From Nocardioides dokdonensis FR1436 (GTDB lineage Bacteria; Actinomycetota; Actinomycetes; Propionibacteriales; Nocardioidaceae), in NCBI RefSeq assembly GCF_001653335.1, contig NZ_CP015079.1, forward strand, positions 1,178,001-1,242,000: a stretch of DNA of 64,000 nt, written 5' to 3'. Shown here piece after piece: positions 18,045 to 26,044 of this stretch; the first letter of the stretch is position 1, and every line of letters begins with the position of its first letter. The translations under genes and the position numbers were made by a program. The notes below the pieces were generated by a model that saw only the letters and a program-made list of their open reading frames with translations, did not search any database and was not told where the DNA came from.

Positions 18045-19074
18045 GTCGACCCCCCGGTCCCGTGGACCCGGCCGTCCAGGTCAGGGTGCGTCCGTGCCCG
18101 TGCGTCCACCCCACCGAGCGACCGTCGACCCCCAGCACGAACGACCCGGAGGGCGGGGGCGGGCCGGTGCGGGTGACCTCCGGCAGCACGTCGGGTCCCT
18201 CGTTGCTGATCCAGTGGCAGGCGCCGGCGTCGACCAGGTCGTGCAGCAGCCGGGACGCCTCGACGCGGGCCGGCGCGGGCAGGTAGCTGAGCACCGCGCT
18301 GTGCTGCACCACGACCCGCCCGTGCGCCGCCGCCCGCTCGACGAGGGCGGGCAGGGCCTCCACCAGGTCACCGCTGACCAGGTCCGGCGGCTCACGCCGG
18401 GCCACGTCGATCGCAGCACGCAGCACCCCGCGCCGGTCCTCGTGCTCGGGCCAGACCAGCGTCTCGAGCCAGGCCATGGCGTCGGTGTCGGTCACGTCGA
18501 GCGGGTTCAGGTCCACCCCGCCCCGCCAGGCCACCGTCGGGAGCCCGGTGGGCAGGGGGACCGATGCACCGTCGTGGCCGTCGACGCGGCACTCCAGCAC
18601 CGGCCGACCGGGCTGCGTCCCGACCTCGTGGGACCCCGGCCGGTCCGCGACCCGGTAGCGGTAGCCCCACCGGTCCGGGTAGAGGCACAGGCCCGCGCTG
18701 GCGCCGATCTCCACCAGCGCCACCGGCTCCGGACCCAGCGCCGCGAGTCCGGCCAGCGCCGGCAGCAGGGTCGCCATCCGCGCGGCCTCGTTGGTCTGGG
18801 TGGCCCGGCTGAGCACCGTGGCCCGGATCGTCCCGTCGTCCCCCAGCAGCGCCGCGCGCAGGGCGGCGTACGGCGCCGGGGCCGTGAGGCCGTGCCACCG
18901 GACCGCGGCGAAGACCAGGTTCGGCTGGCGCTTCGGCTCCGGCAGGGTCTCCAGCCAGGCCTGCACCTCAGGGTCGCCGACGACACCGCGCGCCCACTCC
19001 CCGAAGCACGGGGAGTCCTCGGTGTACCTCGCGAAGTCCTCGTAAACCGCGACCACGTCACCCTCGAGCAGCAT
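18034..19074 (-). CDS. DUF2332 domain-containing protein
   Basis: 346 residues from the ATG at 19074 (a GTG five codons upstream at 19089 is possible). It has the DUF2332 look: YEDFARYTEDSPCFGEWARGVVGDPEVQAWLETLPEPKRQPNLVFAAVRW is the conserved opening, and ALVEIGASAGLCLYPDRWGYRY the central glycine-rich block, which resembles a methyltransferase SAM-binding loop. Function is not known. Its 3' end overlaps the LuxR gene by 11 bases on the opposite strand, so there is no terminator between them. Confidence 0.8.
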   Translation of the reverse strand: MLLEGDVVAVYEDFARYTEDSPCFGEWARGVVGDPEVQAWLETLPEPKRQPNLVFAAVRWHGLTAPAPYAALRAALLGDDGTIRATVLSRATQTNEAARMATLLPALAGLAALGPEPVALVEIGASAGLCLYPDRWGYRYRVADRPGSHEVGTQPGRPVLECRVDGHDGASVPLPTGLPTVAWRGGVDLNPLDVTDTDAMAWLETLVWPEHEDRRGVLRAAIDVARREPPDLVSGDLVEALPALVERAAAHGRVVVQHSAVLSYLPAPARVEASRLLHDLVDAGACHWISNEGPDVLPEVTRTGPPPPSGSFVLGVDGRSVGWTHGHGRTLTWTAGSTGPGGRLSR

Positions 19075-19090
19075 CCCCCCAACCAACACC

Positions 19091-19134
19091 GACCCGGCCC
19101 AGATGTCGCGTCGACCCGGCGCACATGTCTCGCT
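19091..19134. repeat. two tandem 22-nt units upstream of the nfeD-like gene
   Basis: Units 19091-19112 and 19113-19134 both begin GACCCGGC and share CA(G/C)ATGTC at the same place, giving a 22-base period. They lie between the start of the DUF2332 gene and the NfeD-like gene. The unit is clearly related to those at 21322-21432 and has the same period as the pair at 1860-1903. Confidence 0.7.
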
Positions 19135-19225
19135 ATCCGGGTGTGGCTGCCCGGTAAAGGGGGATGATGAGCGGGTCGGGCCGCGAGGAATGCGTCACCG
19201 GCACCGGCTGCGGGAGGGTGGGCAC

Positions 19226-19741
19226 GTGACGACGTACCTGATCATCGCCGTGCTCGGTCTCCTGGTCCTCCTGGTCTCGCTCGTCGTGGGCGACCTGCTC
19301 GACGGTGCCCTCGACGCGCTGGCCGGCGACACGTTCTCCAGCGCCGTGATCGGCGCGTTCCTGGCCGCGCTCGGCTTCGGCGGCGCGCTGGCCGAGGGGC
19401 TCGGCGCCCCGGTGCCGGTCTCGTTGCCCGCCGGCGCCGTCGCGGGCGTCGGGTTCGGCTGGTTCGCGGCCTGGCTGACCCGGCTGCTGCGCTCGGACAC
19501 CTCCGGCTCCACCCCGCGCACCGACGACACCCTGGGCCGTGAGGGGGTCGTGGTGACCGCGATCCCCGCCGACGGCTACGGCACCGTCAAGGTCCTCGTC
19601 GGCGGCCACGCGATGCGCCTCAACGCGCGCCTGGACACCGACCACCCGATCCCCGTCGAGCCCGGCACCCGGGTGCACGTCACCGGCGCCATCTCCCCCA
19701 CCGCCGTGACCGTCGCGCCGACCTGGCGCGAGCTCGGCTGA
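19226..19741 (+). CDS. NfeD-like membrane protein
   Basis: 171 residues from the GTG at 19226, preceded by GGGAGG at 19211-19216. The N-terminal 90 residues hold membrane segments (LIIAVLGLLVLLVSLVVGDLL; AVIGAFLAALGFGGALAEG; LPAGAVAGVGFGWFAAWLT). The C-terminal part (GREGVVVTAIPADGYGTVKVLVGG, then VEPGTRVHVTG) is the OB-fold NfeD domain. NfeD proteins lack protease activity when short and pair with SPFH proteins in membrane microdomains. The flotillin gene follows after 54 bases, which is the standard pairing. Confidence 0.85.
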   Translation: MTTYLIIAVLGLLVLLVSLVVGDLLDGALDALAGDTFSSAVIGAFLAALGFGGALAEGLGAPVPVSLPAGAVAGVGFGWFAAWLTRLLRSDTSGSTPRTDDTLGREGVVVTAIPADGYGTVKVLVGGHAMRLNARLDTDHPIPVEPGTRVHVTGAISPTAVTVAPTWRELG

Positions 19742-19795
19742 GGCCCCGATCCACGCTCCACCTGTCCTGACCCCGCCCCTCCAAGGAGCCCTTGA

Positions 19796-21310
19796 GTGAA
19801 TCCGTCCGTATTGATCCCCATCGCGGGGTTCGTCGTCCTCTTCGTCCTGCTGGTCCTGCTGGTGACCAGCCGCTACAAGGTCGCCGGGCCCAACGAGGCG
19901 TTCATCGTCACCGGCCGCAAGGGCAAGGCCGTCGTCAACCCCGAGACCGGCGAGCTGACCACCGACCTGTCGGGCCAGAAGGTCATCCTCGGTGGCGGCA
20001 CCTTCGTCATCCCGTTCGTGCAGAAGCTGGGCACGCTGGACCTGTCGTCGCGGCGCATCTCGGTGCAGATCCGGGGCGCCGTCTCCGGGCAGGGCATCAA
20101 GCTCAACGTTGAGGGCGTCGCCATCGTCAAGGTCGGCGGCAACGCCGACCAGATCCGCCTGGCCGCCCAGCGGTTCCTCTCCCAGCAGCAGGACGTCGAG
20201 CCCTACACCCAGGAGGTGCTCGCCGGAGCGCTGCGCTCGATCGTCGGAGGGCTCACCGTCGAGCAGATCATCCGAGACCGTGCCGCCTTCGCCCAGCGCG
20301 TGGCCGACGAGTCCGAGAACTCGCTGACCGGCCAGGGCCTGATCCTCGACACGTTCCAGATCCAGGACGTCACCGACGACGGCAGCTACCTGGCCGACCT
20401 CGGTCGGCCGGAGGCCGCCCGCGTCGCCCAGGAGGCGCGCATCGCGGAGGCGAACGCCCGCCAGGCCGCCGAGCAGGCCCAGATCGCCGCCGAGCAGGAG
20501 ATCGCCATCTCCCAGCGGGTGCTGGCCCTCAAGCAGTCCGAGATCAAGGCCGAGACCGACGCCGCCTCCGCCCAGGCCGCGGCCGCCGGTCCGTTGGCCC
20601 AGGCCGAGCGCGACCAGTCGATCTTCACCGAGCAGGAGAAGGTCGCGGTGCGCCAGGCCGCGCTGACCGAGCGTCAGCTCGAGACCGAGGTCCGCAAGCC
20701 CGCCGACGCCGAGCGCTACAAGGTGGAGCAGGAGGCCGAGGCGAAGCGCAGCGCCGAGATCGCCGCCGCCGAGGCTCGCAAGGCCGCCACCATCGCCGCC
20801 GCTGAGGGCCAGGCCCAGGAGGCGCGGCTGTCGGGTGAGGCCGAGAAGTCCCGTCGTGCGGCCCTCGCCGAGGCCGAGGCCATCGAGGGTGAGCGTCGCG
20901 GTGCCGCCGAGCGCGACCGTCGTGTGGCCGAGGCCGAGGCGACCCGCGCCGAGGGTGAGGCCCAGGCGGCCGCCGTCCTGGCGATCGGGCGCGCCGAGGC
21001 GGAGGCGATGGACAAGCGCGCCGAGGCCTTCGCGCACTACAACGACGCCGCCGTGCTGCAGATGCTCATCGAGGTGCTGCCGCAGATCGCGCGGGAGGTC
21101 GCCGCTCCGATCAGTGCCATCGACCAGCTGACCGTCATCTCCTCCGACGGGGCCGGCGCGATGCCCAAGCAGGTCGTCGACAACGTCACCCAGACCTTGA
21201 GCATGCTCAAGACCACGACCGGCCTCGACCTCGAGGCGCTGATCAAGAAGTCGGTGGCCAACGCCGCTGCCGGCACCGGCCTCGAGGTCGACGCGACCAC
21301 CCCGGAGTAA
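19796..21310 (+). CDS. flotillin-like SPFH domain protein
   Basis: 504 residues from the GTG at 19796; AAGGAG lies at 19783-19788. Residues 5-23 are a membrane anchor (LIPIAGFVVLFVLLVLLVT). The SPFH domain follows (YKVAGPNEAFIVTGRKGKA, VQIRGAVSGQGIKLNVEGVAIVKVG). Residues 210-410 are a long Ala/Glu-rich coiled coil with repeated EA motifs, as in flotillins, and the C-terminus is short. Flotillins scaffold membrane microdomains and oligomerise through SPFH and coiled coil. It works with the NfeD-like protein before it. Confidence 0.88.
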   Translation: MNPSVLIPIAGFVVLFVLLVLLVTSRYKVAGPNEAFIVTGRKGKAVVNPETGELTTDLSGQKVILGGGTFVIPFVQKLGTLDLSSRRISVQIRGAVSGQGIKLNVEGVAIVKVGGNADQIRLAAQRFLSQQQDVEPYTQEVLAGALRSIVGGLTVEQIIRDRAAFAQRVADESENSLTGQGLILDTFQIQDVTDDGSYLADLGRPEAARVAQEARIAEANARQAAEQAQIAAEQEIAISQRVLALKQSEIKAETDAASAQAAAAGPLAQAERDQSIFTEQEKVAVRQAALTERQLETEVRKPADAERYKVEQEAEAKRSAEIAAAEARKAATIAAAEGQAQEARLSGEAEKSRRAALAEAEAIEGERRGAAERDRRVAEAEATRAEGEAQAAAVLAIGRAEAEAMDKRAEAFAHYNDAAVLQMLIEVLPQIAREVAAPISAIDQLTVISSDGAGAMPKQVVDNVTQTLSMLKTTTGLDLEALIKKSVANAAAGTGLEVDATTPE

Positions 21311-21321
21311 CCCGCCGCCCC

Positions 21322-21432
21322 GAGTCGGCGCAGATGTCTCACTGAGTCGGCGCGGATCTACCCCACCCAGGGAGATCTGCGCCGGCTCAGTGGGCTATCT
21401 GGGCCGGGTCGGCGAGATATTTGGGCCGGGTC
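21322..21432. repeat. array of 22-nt units forming a hairpin between convergent genes
   Basis: Units 21322-21343 and 21344-21365 start GAGTCGGCGC on the plus strand. On the minus strand, 21432-21411, 21410-21389 and 21388-21367 start GACCCGGCCC, GACCCGGCCC and GAGCCGGCGC, again with an exact 22-base period. The inner units face each other and pair as a 19-base imperfect stem (21341-21359 with 21373-21391, two mismatches). The array fills the gap between the flotillin and gabD stops and could act as a bidirectional terminator. Confidence 0.75.
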
Positions 21433-22909
21433 AGCTGCCGGGCAGGGCCACGTAGGTGGTCTCGAGGTACTCCTCGATGCCCTCGAAGCCGCCCTCGCGG
21501 CCGAATCCGGAGGCCTTCATGCCGCCGAAGGGCGCGGCGGGGTTGGAGATGAGGCCGGCGTTGATGCCGACCATGCCGAACTCCAGGGCCTCGGCCACCC
21601 GGATCGTGCGGGCCAGGTCGCGGGTGTAGACGTAGGAGGCCAGGCCGTACTCGGTGTCGTTGGCGCGGGCGACGGCCTCCTCCTCGGTGCGGAAGGTCGT
21701 GATGGGCGCGACCGGGCCGAAGACCTCCTCGGCGTTGATCGCGGACCCGGCAGGTACGTCGACCAGGACGGTGGGCGGGTAGAACCAGCCCTGCCCCTCG
21801 GGGCGCTCGCCGCCGACGACGACGCGGGCGCCGTCCTCAACCGCATCGGCGACCAGGCGCGAGACCGAGTCGACCGCGGCCTCGTCGATCAGCGGGCCGA
21901 CGTCGACGCCGTCGTCCTGGCCGCGGCCCAGCCTCAGCGCACCCATCCGGGCGGCGAGCTTCTCCGCGAACGACGCCGCGACGTCCTCGTGGACCAGGAA
22001 GCGGTTGGCCGCGGTGCAGGCCTCGCCCATGTTGCGCATCTTGGCCAGCATCGCCCCGTCGACCGCGGCGTCGACGTCGGCGTCCTCGAAGACCAGGAAC
22101 GGGGCGTTGCCCCCCAGCTCCATGCTCAGGCGCTGCAGCTGGTCGGCCGACTGGCGCACCAGGGTGCGCCCGACCGCGGTGGAGCCGGTGAAGGAGACCT
22201 TGCGCAGCCGGTCGTCGGCCTGGAGCTGCTTGCTGATGTCCTTGGCCCGGGTCGAGGGCAGCACGTTGAGCACCCCGTCGGGCAGCCCGGCCTCGGCCAG
22301 GATGGCGGCCAGCGCCAGCATCGTCAGCGGCGTCTGCGCGGCCGGCTTGACCACCATCGTGCAGCCCGCGGCGACCGCGGGGCCGATCTTGCGGGTGCCC
22401 ATCGCGAGTGGGAAGTTCCAGGGGGTGACGAAGAAGCACGGACCCACCGGCTTCTTGATCGTCAGCAGTCGGCTGCCGCCCGCCGGCGCCTGCATCCACC
22501 GACCGTGGATCCGCACGGCCTCCTCGGCGTACCAGCGGAAGAACTCGTTGCCGTAGGCGACCTCGCCGCGGGCCTCCTGGAGCGTCTTGCCCATCTCCAG
22601 GCTCATCAGCCGGGCCAGGTCGTCGGCGCGCCGGCCGATCATCTCGAAGGCGCGGCGCAGCACCTCGCCCCGCTCGCGCGGTGCGGTCGCGGCCCACGAG
22701 GCCTGCGCGGCCACGGCCGCGTCGAGCGCCTCGACCGCGTCGCCCACCGACGCGTCAGCGACCTGGGTCAGCACGGAGCCGTCGGCGGGGTCGTGCACGT
22801 CGAAGGTGGCGCCGCCCTCGGCGTCGCGCCAGCGACCTCCCACGAGGAGTCGGCGGTGCTCGTCGGGGAGCAGCGCTCCGAGGGCGGAGGTGTGGTCAGG
22901 ACCGGTCAT
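21431..22909 (-). CDS. gabD: NAD(P)-dependent succinate-semialdehyde dehydrogenase
   Basis: 492 residues, usual length for the aldehyde dehydrogenase superfamily. The coenzyme-binding FTGSTAVGRTLVRQSA and the general base region RLSMELGGNAPFLVFEDAD are clear. The catalytic cysteine is C298 in NMGEACTAANRFLVH, and the C-terminal PFGGMKASGFGREGG is the GabD-type ending. It oxidises succinate semialdehyde to succinate in GABA or polyamine breakdown; related semialdehydes are also possible. It stands alone, transcribed away from the candidate small RNA. Confidence 0.87.
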   Translation of the reverse strand: MTGPDHTSALGALLPDEHRRLLVGGRWRDAEGGATFDVHDPADGSVLTQVADASVGDAVEALDAAVAAQASWAATAPRERGEVLRRAFEMIGRRADDLARLMSLEMGKTLQEARGEVAYGNEFFRWYAEEAVRIHGRWMQAPAGGSRLLTIKKPVGPCFFVTPWNFPLAMGTRKIGPAVAAGCTMVVKPAAQTPLTMLALAAILAEAGLPDGVLNVLPSTRAKDISKQLQADDRLRKVSFTGSTAVGRTLVRQSADQLQRLSMELGGNAPFLVFEDADVDAAVDGAMLAKMRNMGEACTAANRFLVHEDVAASFAEKLAARMGALRLGRGQDDGVDVGPLIDEAAVDSVSRLVADAVEDGARVVVGGERPEGQGWFYPPTVLVDVPAGSAINAEEVFGPVAPITTFRTEEEAVARANDTEYGLASYVYTRDLARTIRVAEALEFGMVGINAGLISNPAAPFGGMKASGFGREGGFEGIEEYLETTYVALPGS

Positions 22910-22947
22910 GGGGCGATCCTCGCACTCCGTGACCTTGTTCCCAATGC

Positions 22948-22977
22948 TTCACCCCGCTGGGCGATGCGTGGCATAAT
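22948..22977 (+). promoter_or_regulatory. sigma-70-like promoter for a candidate small RNA
   Basis: The -10 box CATAAT (22972-22977) is five of six to consensus, and TTCACC (22948-22953) lies 18 bases upstream as a -35 box. No gene starts downstream on this strand; two hairpins do. Confidence 0.5.
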
Positions 22978-22983
22978 CGTGGT

Positions 22984-23056
22984 GTCGACTTCGGAGGGAG
23001 CACTCAGAAGACGACTGTGAACCCCTCGCCGACCCCATGCGGCGGGGGGTTCATCT
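22984..23056 (+). ncRNA. candidate small structured RNA (two hairpins)
   Basis: Seven bases after the CATAAT box begins a stem with arms 22984-22992 and 23007-23015 (8 of 9 pairs) and a purine-rich 14-base loop that contains GGAGGGAG. Four bases later comes a strong second stem with arms 23019-23031 and 23040-23052 (12 of 13 pairs) and an 8-base loop, suitable as a terminator. The region lies between gabD and the end of the penicillin-binding lipoprotein gene, both on the other strand. It resembles the two-hairpin design of actinobacterial small RNAs, but I cannot match it to a named family. The second stem could instead be only a terminator of the opposite-strand gene. Confidence 0.45.
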
Positions 23057-23089
23057 GTTCCGGAGCGGGTGCCCGCCCAGGGGTCCGGC

Positions 23090-25039
23090 TCAGCCGCCCT
23101 GGGCCGTCCGCAGGAACGACTCCAGGATCGGGCCCGCCGTGCCGGAGCCCGAGTCGCCCACCTCGACGTAGACGGCCACCGCGAGGTCGCCCTGCGCGGC
23201 GACCATCCAGGCGTGGGTGAGGATCTTGCCGTCGCGGGCGAACTCCGCGGTGCCGGTCTTGGCGATGGCGTCGGGCCCAGGCAGGTCCGCCAGGCCTCGT
23301 CCGCTGCCGTCGGTGACGACGCCACGCAGCATGGAGCGCAGGTCGGCCGCCTCGTCCTTCGTCAGCGGGGCTGCGCCCTCGGGCGGGTCGTCGGTGAACC
23401 CCTCCACCAGCGTGGGGACCACGGTGGTCCCCTCCTGGACGCTCGCGACCACCGCCGCCATCGCCATCGGCGAGGCCAGCACCTTGCCCTGCCCGATCAG
23501 CGAGGCGGCGGCCTCGGTGTCGCTCCCGGGCTGCGGGACGCTGCCGAAGTACGCCGGGAAGCCCAGGTCGTGGTCGATCCCCAGCCCCAGCGTGGCCGCG
23601 GCGTCGTAGAGGTCGGTGCCGTCGATCTTGTCGGCGCGCGCGATCAGCGCGGTGTTGCACGAGCTCGCGATCGCCCGGCGCAGCGTGATGTCGCCGAGGT
23701 CGCCCGCCGGGTAGTCGGAGTAGTTCTTGAACGCCTTGCCGTCGACGACCACCCGGGGCGTGCAGGGCACCGTCGAGTCCGGGGTCAGGCCGGCGCGCAG
23801 CAGCGCCAGGCTGGTGACGATCTTGGAGGTGCTGCCGGGGGCGGCCTGCCCGTAGGTGGCCACGTTGGTGGTCCCGCTGCCGGGACCGTTGGCCGCGGCC
23901 AGCACCTCGCCGGTGCTGGGCCGCAGGGCGACCAGCGCACTGGCGGGCCCGACCCCGGACAGCAGCCGCTCGGCCTCGCGCTGGAGGCCGGCGTCGAGGG
24001 TCAGCCGCAGGTCCTCGCCCGGCACCGCCTCGAGCGCAAGCAGCTCGCGCTCACCGCCGCTGCCCGCCCCGTCCTCGACTGCACGGACCAGGACCCCGGG
24101 GGTGCCCTGCAGCTCCTCGTCGTAGCGGGCCTGGAGGCCGGAGAGCCCCGCCTGGTCCCCGATCCGGTAGGTGTCGGGGTCGGCCTCGATCATCTCCGCG
24201 GTCACCTCGCCGACGCTGCCCAGCAGCGCCGCGGCGAAGTCGCGGGTCGGGGCCAGCGGCTGCTCGCCGGCGATCGCCACGACGCCCGCGACGTCCGGGT
24301 AGCCCTGCGCCAGCGCGCTCGGCACGTCGTCGCGGCGGTAGACGATGGCCTCCACGAAGGCCTCGTCCCCGGACGCGGCCACCCGGTCCCGGTACGCCGC
24401 GGCGTCGAGGCCGGCGAGCGCGGCCAGCCGCCCGGCCGCACGCAGTGCCTGCTTCTTCGACACCTGCCCGCGGTCGACGCCGAAGCGCATGACCGGTCGA
24501 GCGGTGACCAGGCGGGCCCCGCCGGCGCCGCGGACGTCGCCGCGCTCGGCTCCCAGGGTGGAGGCGTCGAGCACCTCGCCGTCGCCCAGGCTCGGCTCGA
24601 CCACGGCCGGCTGCCACACCGCGCGCCACTCGTCGTCGACCAGGCGCAGGCTGGTGCTGGTCTCGTAGGCCCACTCCCCCACCGGCAGCGACCAGGTCCA
24701 GGCGAGGTCGACCTCGGCCACGTCGTCGTCGTTCTCCCGGACGTCGAGCACCTCGATCCGCGGGACGGCGCCCGCGAAGGCGGGCTCGAGTCCGGCGACG
24801 ACCTCCTGGTGCGCCTCGTCGGCGGCCGCGGAGGCGGGCTCGGCGAGCGGCACCGCGCCCGGCTCGCCCGCCGCGAGGGCGGCGGCGTACGCCTCGGCGG
24901 CGGGGCGCGGGTCGGGGCCCGAGACCTGGTCAGCCACCTGGTCGCAGGCGCTCAACGCGGTGGTGGCCACCAGCGTGAGCGCCAGCACCGCGCCCCTGGT
25001 CGGGGACGCGGTGCGGGACGAGCGGAGCCGAGGACGCAT
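23090..25039 (-). CDS. penicillin-binding lipoprotein (MecA_N-type transpeptidase)
   Basis: 649 residues. It starts with a lipoprotein signal (LVATTALSAC, lipobox cysteine at about residue 32) in place of a membrane anchor. Residues 40-160 are an NTF2-like MecA_N domain; a dimerisation region follows; the transpeptidase domain has S403-T-S-K406 in PGSTSKIV, SSCN as the SxN motif and KTGTAEF as the KTG motif. It cross-links peptidoglycan outside the membrane and is a beta-lactam target. It resembles M. tuberculosis Rv2864c, also annotated as a penicillin-binding lipoprotein. It is probably a single-gene unit. Confidence 0.9.
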   Translation of the reverse strand: MRPRLRSSRTASPTRGAVLALTLVATTALSACDQVADQVSGPDPRPAAEAYAAALAAGEPGAVPLAEPASAAADEAHQEVVAGLEPAFAGAVPRIEVLDVRENDDDVAEVDLAWTWSLPVGEWAYETSTSLRLVDDEWRAVWQPAVVEPSLGDGEVLDASTLGAERGDVRGAGGARLVTARPVMRFGVDRGQVSKKQALRAAGRLAALAGLDAAAYRDRVAASGDEAFVEAIVYRRDDVPSALAQGYPDVAGVVAIAGEQPLAPTRDFAAALLGSVGEVTAEMIEADPDTYRIGDQAGLSGLQARYDEELQGTPGVLVRAVEDGAGSGGERELLALEAVPGEDLRLTLDAGLQREAERLLSGVGPASALVALRPSTGEVLAAANGPGSGTTNVATYGQAAPGSTSKIVTSLALLRAGLTPDSTVPCTPRVVVDGKAFKNYSDYPAGDLGDITLRRAIASSCNTALIARADKIDGTDLYDAAATLGLGIDHDLGFPAYFGSVPQPGSDTEAAASLIGQGKVLASPMAMAAVVASVQEGTTVVPTLVEGFTDDPPEGAAPLTKDEAADLRSMLRGVVTDGSGRGLADLPGPDAIAKTGTAEFARDGKILTHAWMVAAQGDLAVAVYVEVGDSGSGTAGPILESFLRTAQGG

Positions 25040-25109
25040 GGCCCGGTTCTACCAGGCCCCGCGTGGCGCGAGGTGCGACGACCTGGATCGCCGGGGCTCT
25101 CGCGGCGAC

Positions 25110-25955
25110 TCAGCGCGCATTCATCAGGGAAAGCGCGTAGCCGGCGTAGCGCCGGGCCACTTCTTCGGCACTCAGCCGACCATCCAACCGGAACCAGCTG
25201 GGCAGGGCGGTGCACATCGTCGCGACAGCCCGGGCGGCGGTGTGGATGTCGGGGCAGTCGAAGGCGCCGGCTGACTGGCACCGAGCCGCTTGGTCGTCGA
25301 GTGCGTACTGGACCTCGTTGCGCAGCCGGGCGATCCGCTTCAGCTCGGCTCCCTCGAAGGAACGCATCTCGCTGGCGCCCACGAAGGCCAGGTCCCCGCG
25401 GACAGCGTGGAACAGGGCGAGCGCCTCGACCATGCGCGCGAACGACTCGACCTCAGAGCCGCCCTCGACCCGGGCAGCCTCGATGCGCCAGGAGATCTCA
25501 CTCATGGTCACGTCGAGCACCGCTGAGAGCAGCTGCTGCTTGCTCGCGTAGTGGTGGTAGACCCCGGCCACGCTGAGCCCGGACTCCGCTGCCACCTCCC
25601 GCATCCCAGCGGCGTGATAGCCCTTGCGGACGAACACGCGGGTCGCTGCTTCCAGGACGGGGCCCATCTCGATCCGGGAGAAGTCCCGCCAGTCCCGGTC
25701 CTGGTCCCCCGGCAGGGCGGGGACCTGTGCCGTCGTGGGTTCTCCCGCGAGCAGTCGAGCAGCCGGCACGTCGAGCAGCTCAGCGAGGCGGTGCAGCCTC
25801 TCCAGCGACAGCGGCGTACGACCGAGCTCGATGCCGCTCAGGGTCGCGGGGCTCACCTCCAGCTGGAGCGCCACCCGCCGAAGTGAGAGCCCTCGTGCCT
25901 CCCGGGCGCTCCGGACCGCACTGCCGTGCGCCGTCTGTTCAGTCACGTTGAACAT
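25110..25955 (-). CDS. hybrid regulator: XRE helix-turn-helix plus TetR domain
   Basis: 281 residues carrying two DNA-binding domains. Residues 10-65 are a Cro/C1-type (XRE) motif: REARGLSLRRVALQLEVSPATLSGIELGRTPLSLERLHRLAELLDV. Residues 95-140 are a TetR motif: AATRVFVRKGYHAAGMREVAAESGLSVAGVYHHYASKQQLL. The remaining 140 residues look like a TetR ligand domain. It is divergent to the phosphotransferase / acyl-CoA dehydrogenase / SDR operon with 89 bases between, so it most likely controls that operon; an acyl-CoA or related ligand is plausible but not shown. The start may be a few codons downstream (GTG at 25946). Confidence 0.85.
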   Translation of the reverse strand: MFNVTEQTAHGSAVRSAREARGLSLRRVALQLEVSPATLSGIELGRTPLSLERLHRLAELLDVPAARLLAGEPTTAQVPALPGDQDRDWRDFSRIEMGPVLEAATRVFVRKGYHAAGMREVAAESGLSVAGVYHHYASKQQLLSAVLDVTMSEISWRIEAARVEGGSEVESFARMVEALALFHAVRGDLAFVGASEMRSFEGAELKRIARLRNEVQYALDDQAARCQSAGAFDCPDIHTAARAVATMCTALPSWFRLDGRLSAEEVARRYAGYALSLMNAR

Positions 25956-25996
25956 GTTAACCGATGCAAGTGCTGCTCAACGCGAACTGAACATGT
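25949..25996. promoter_or_regulatory. pair of TGAACATGT boxes, candidate operator of the XRE-TetR regulator
   Basis: TGAACATGT occurs at 25949-25957 and 25988-25996, 39 bases apart, in the gap between the regulator and the phosphotransferase gene. The first box covers the regulator's predicted ATG. Two similarly oriented boxes about four helical turns apart would suit a protein with two DNA-binding domains. This is inferred from repetition and position alone. Confidence 0.45.
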
Positions 25997-26044
25997 ACCG
26001 TACGATCATTCGGTCTGCACACGTTCCCTGCCCGTTGGAGTGCC

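Noticed and set aside
22984..23056. Assignment of the two-hairpin RNA to the 6C family
   Set aside because: 6C RNAs have runs of six or more C in both loops; here the loops are purine-rich and mixed. I leave it unnamed.
23017..23220. Small open frame starting GTG within the second hairpin of the candidate RNA
   Set aside because: Its translation is Pro/Arg/Gly-rich without any motif, it runs antisense into the penicillin-binding lipoprotein gene, and the GGAGGGAG in front is too far from the GTG.
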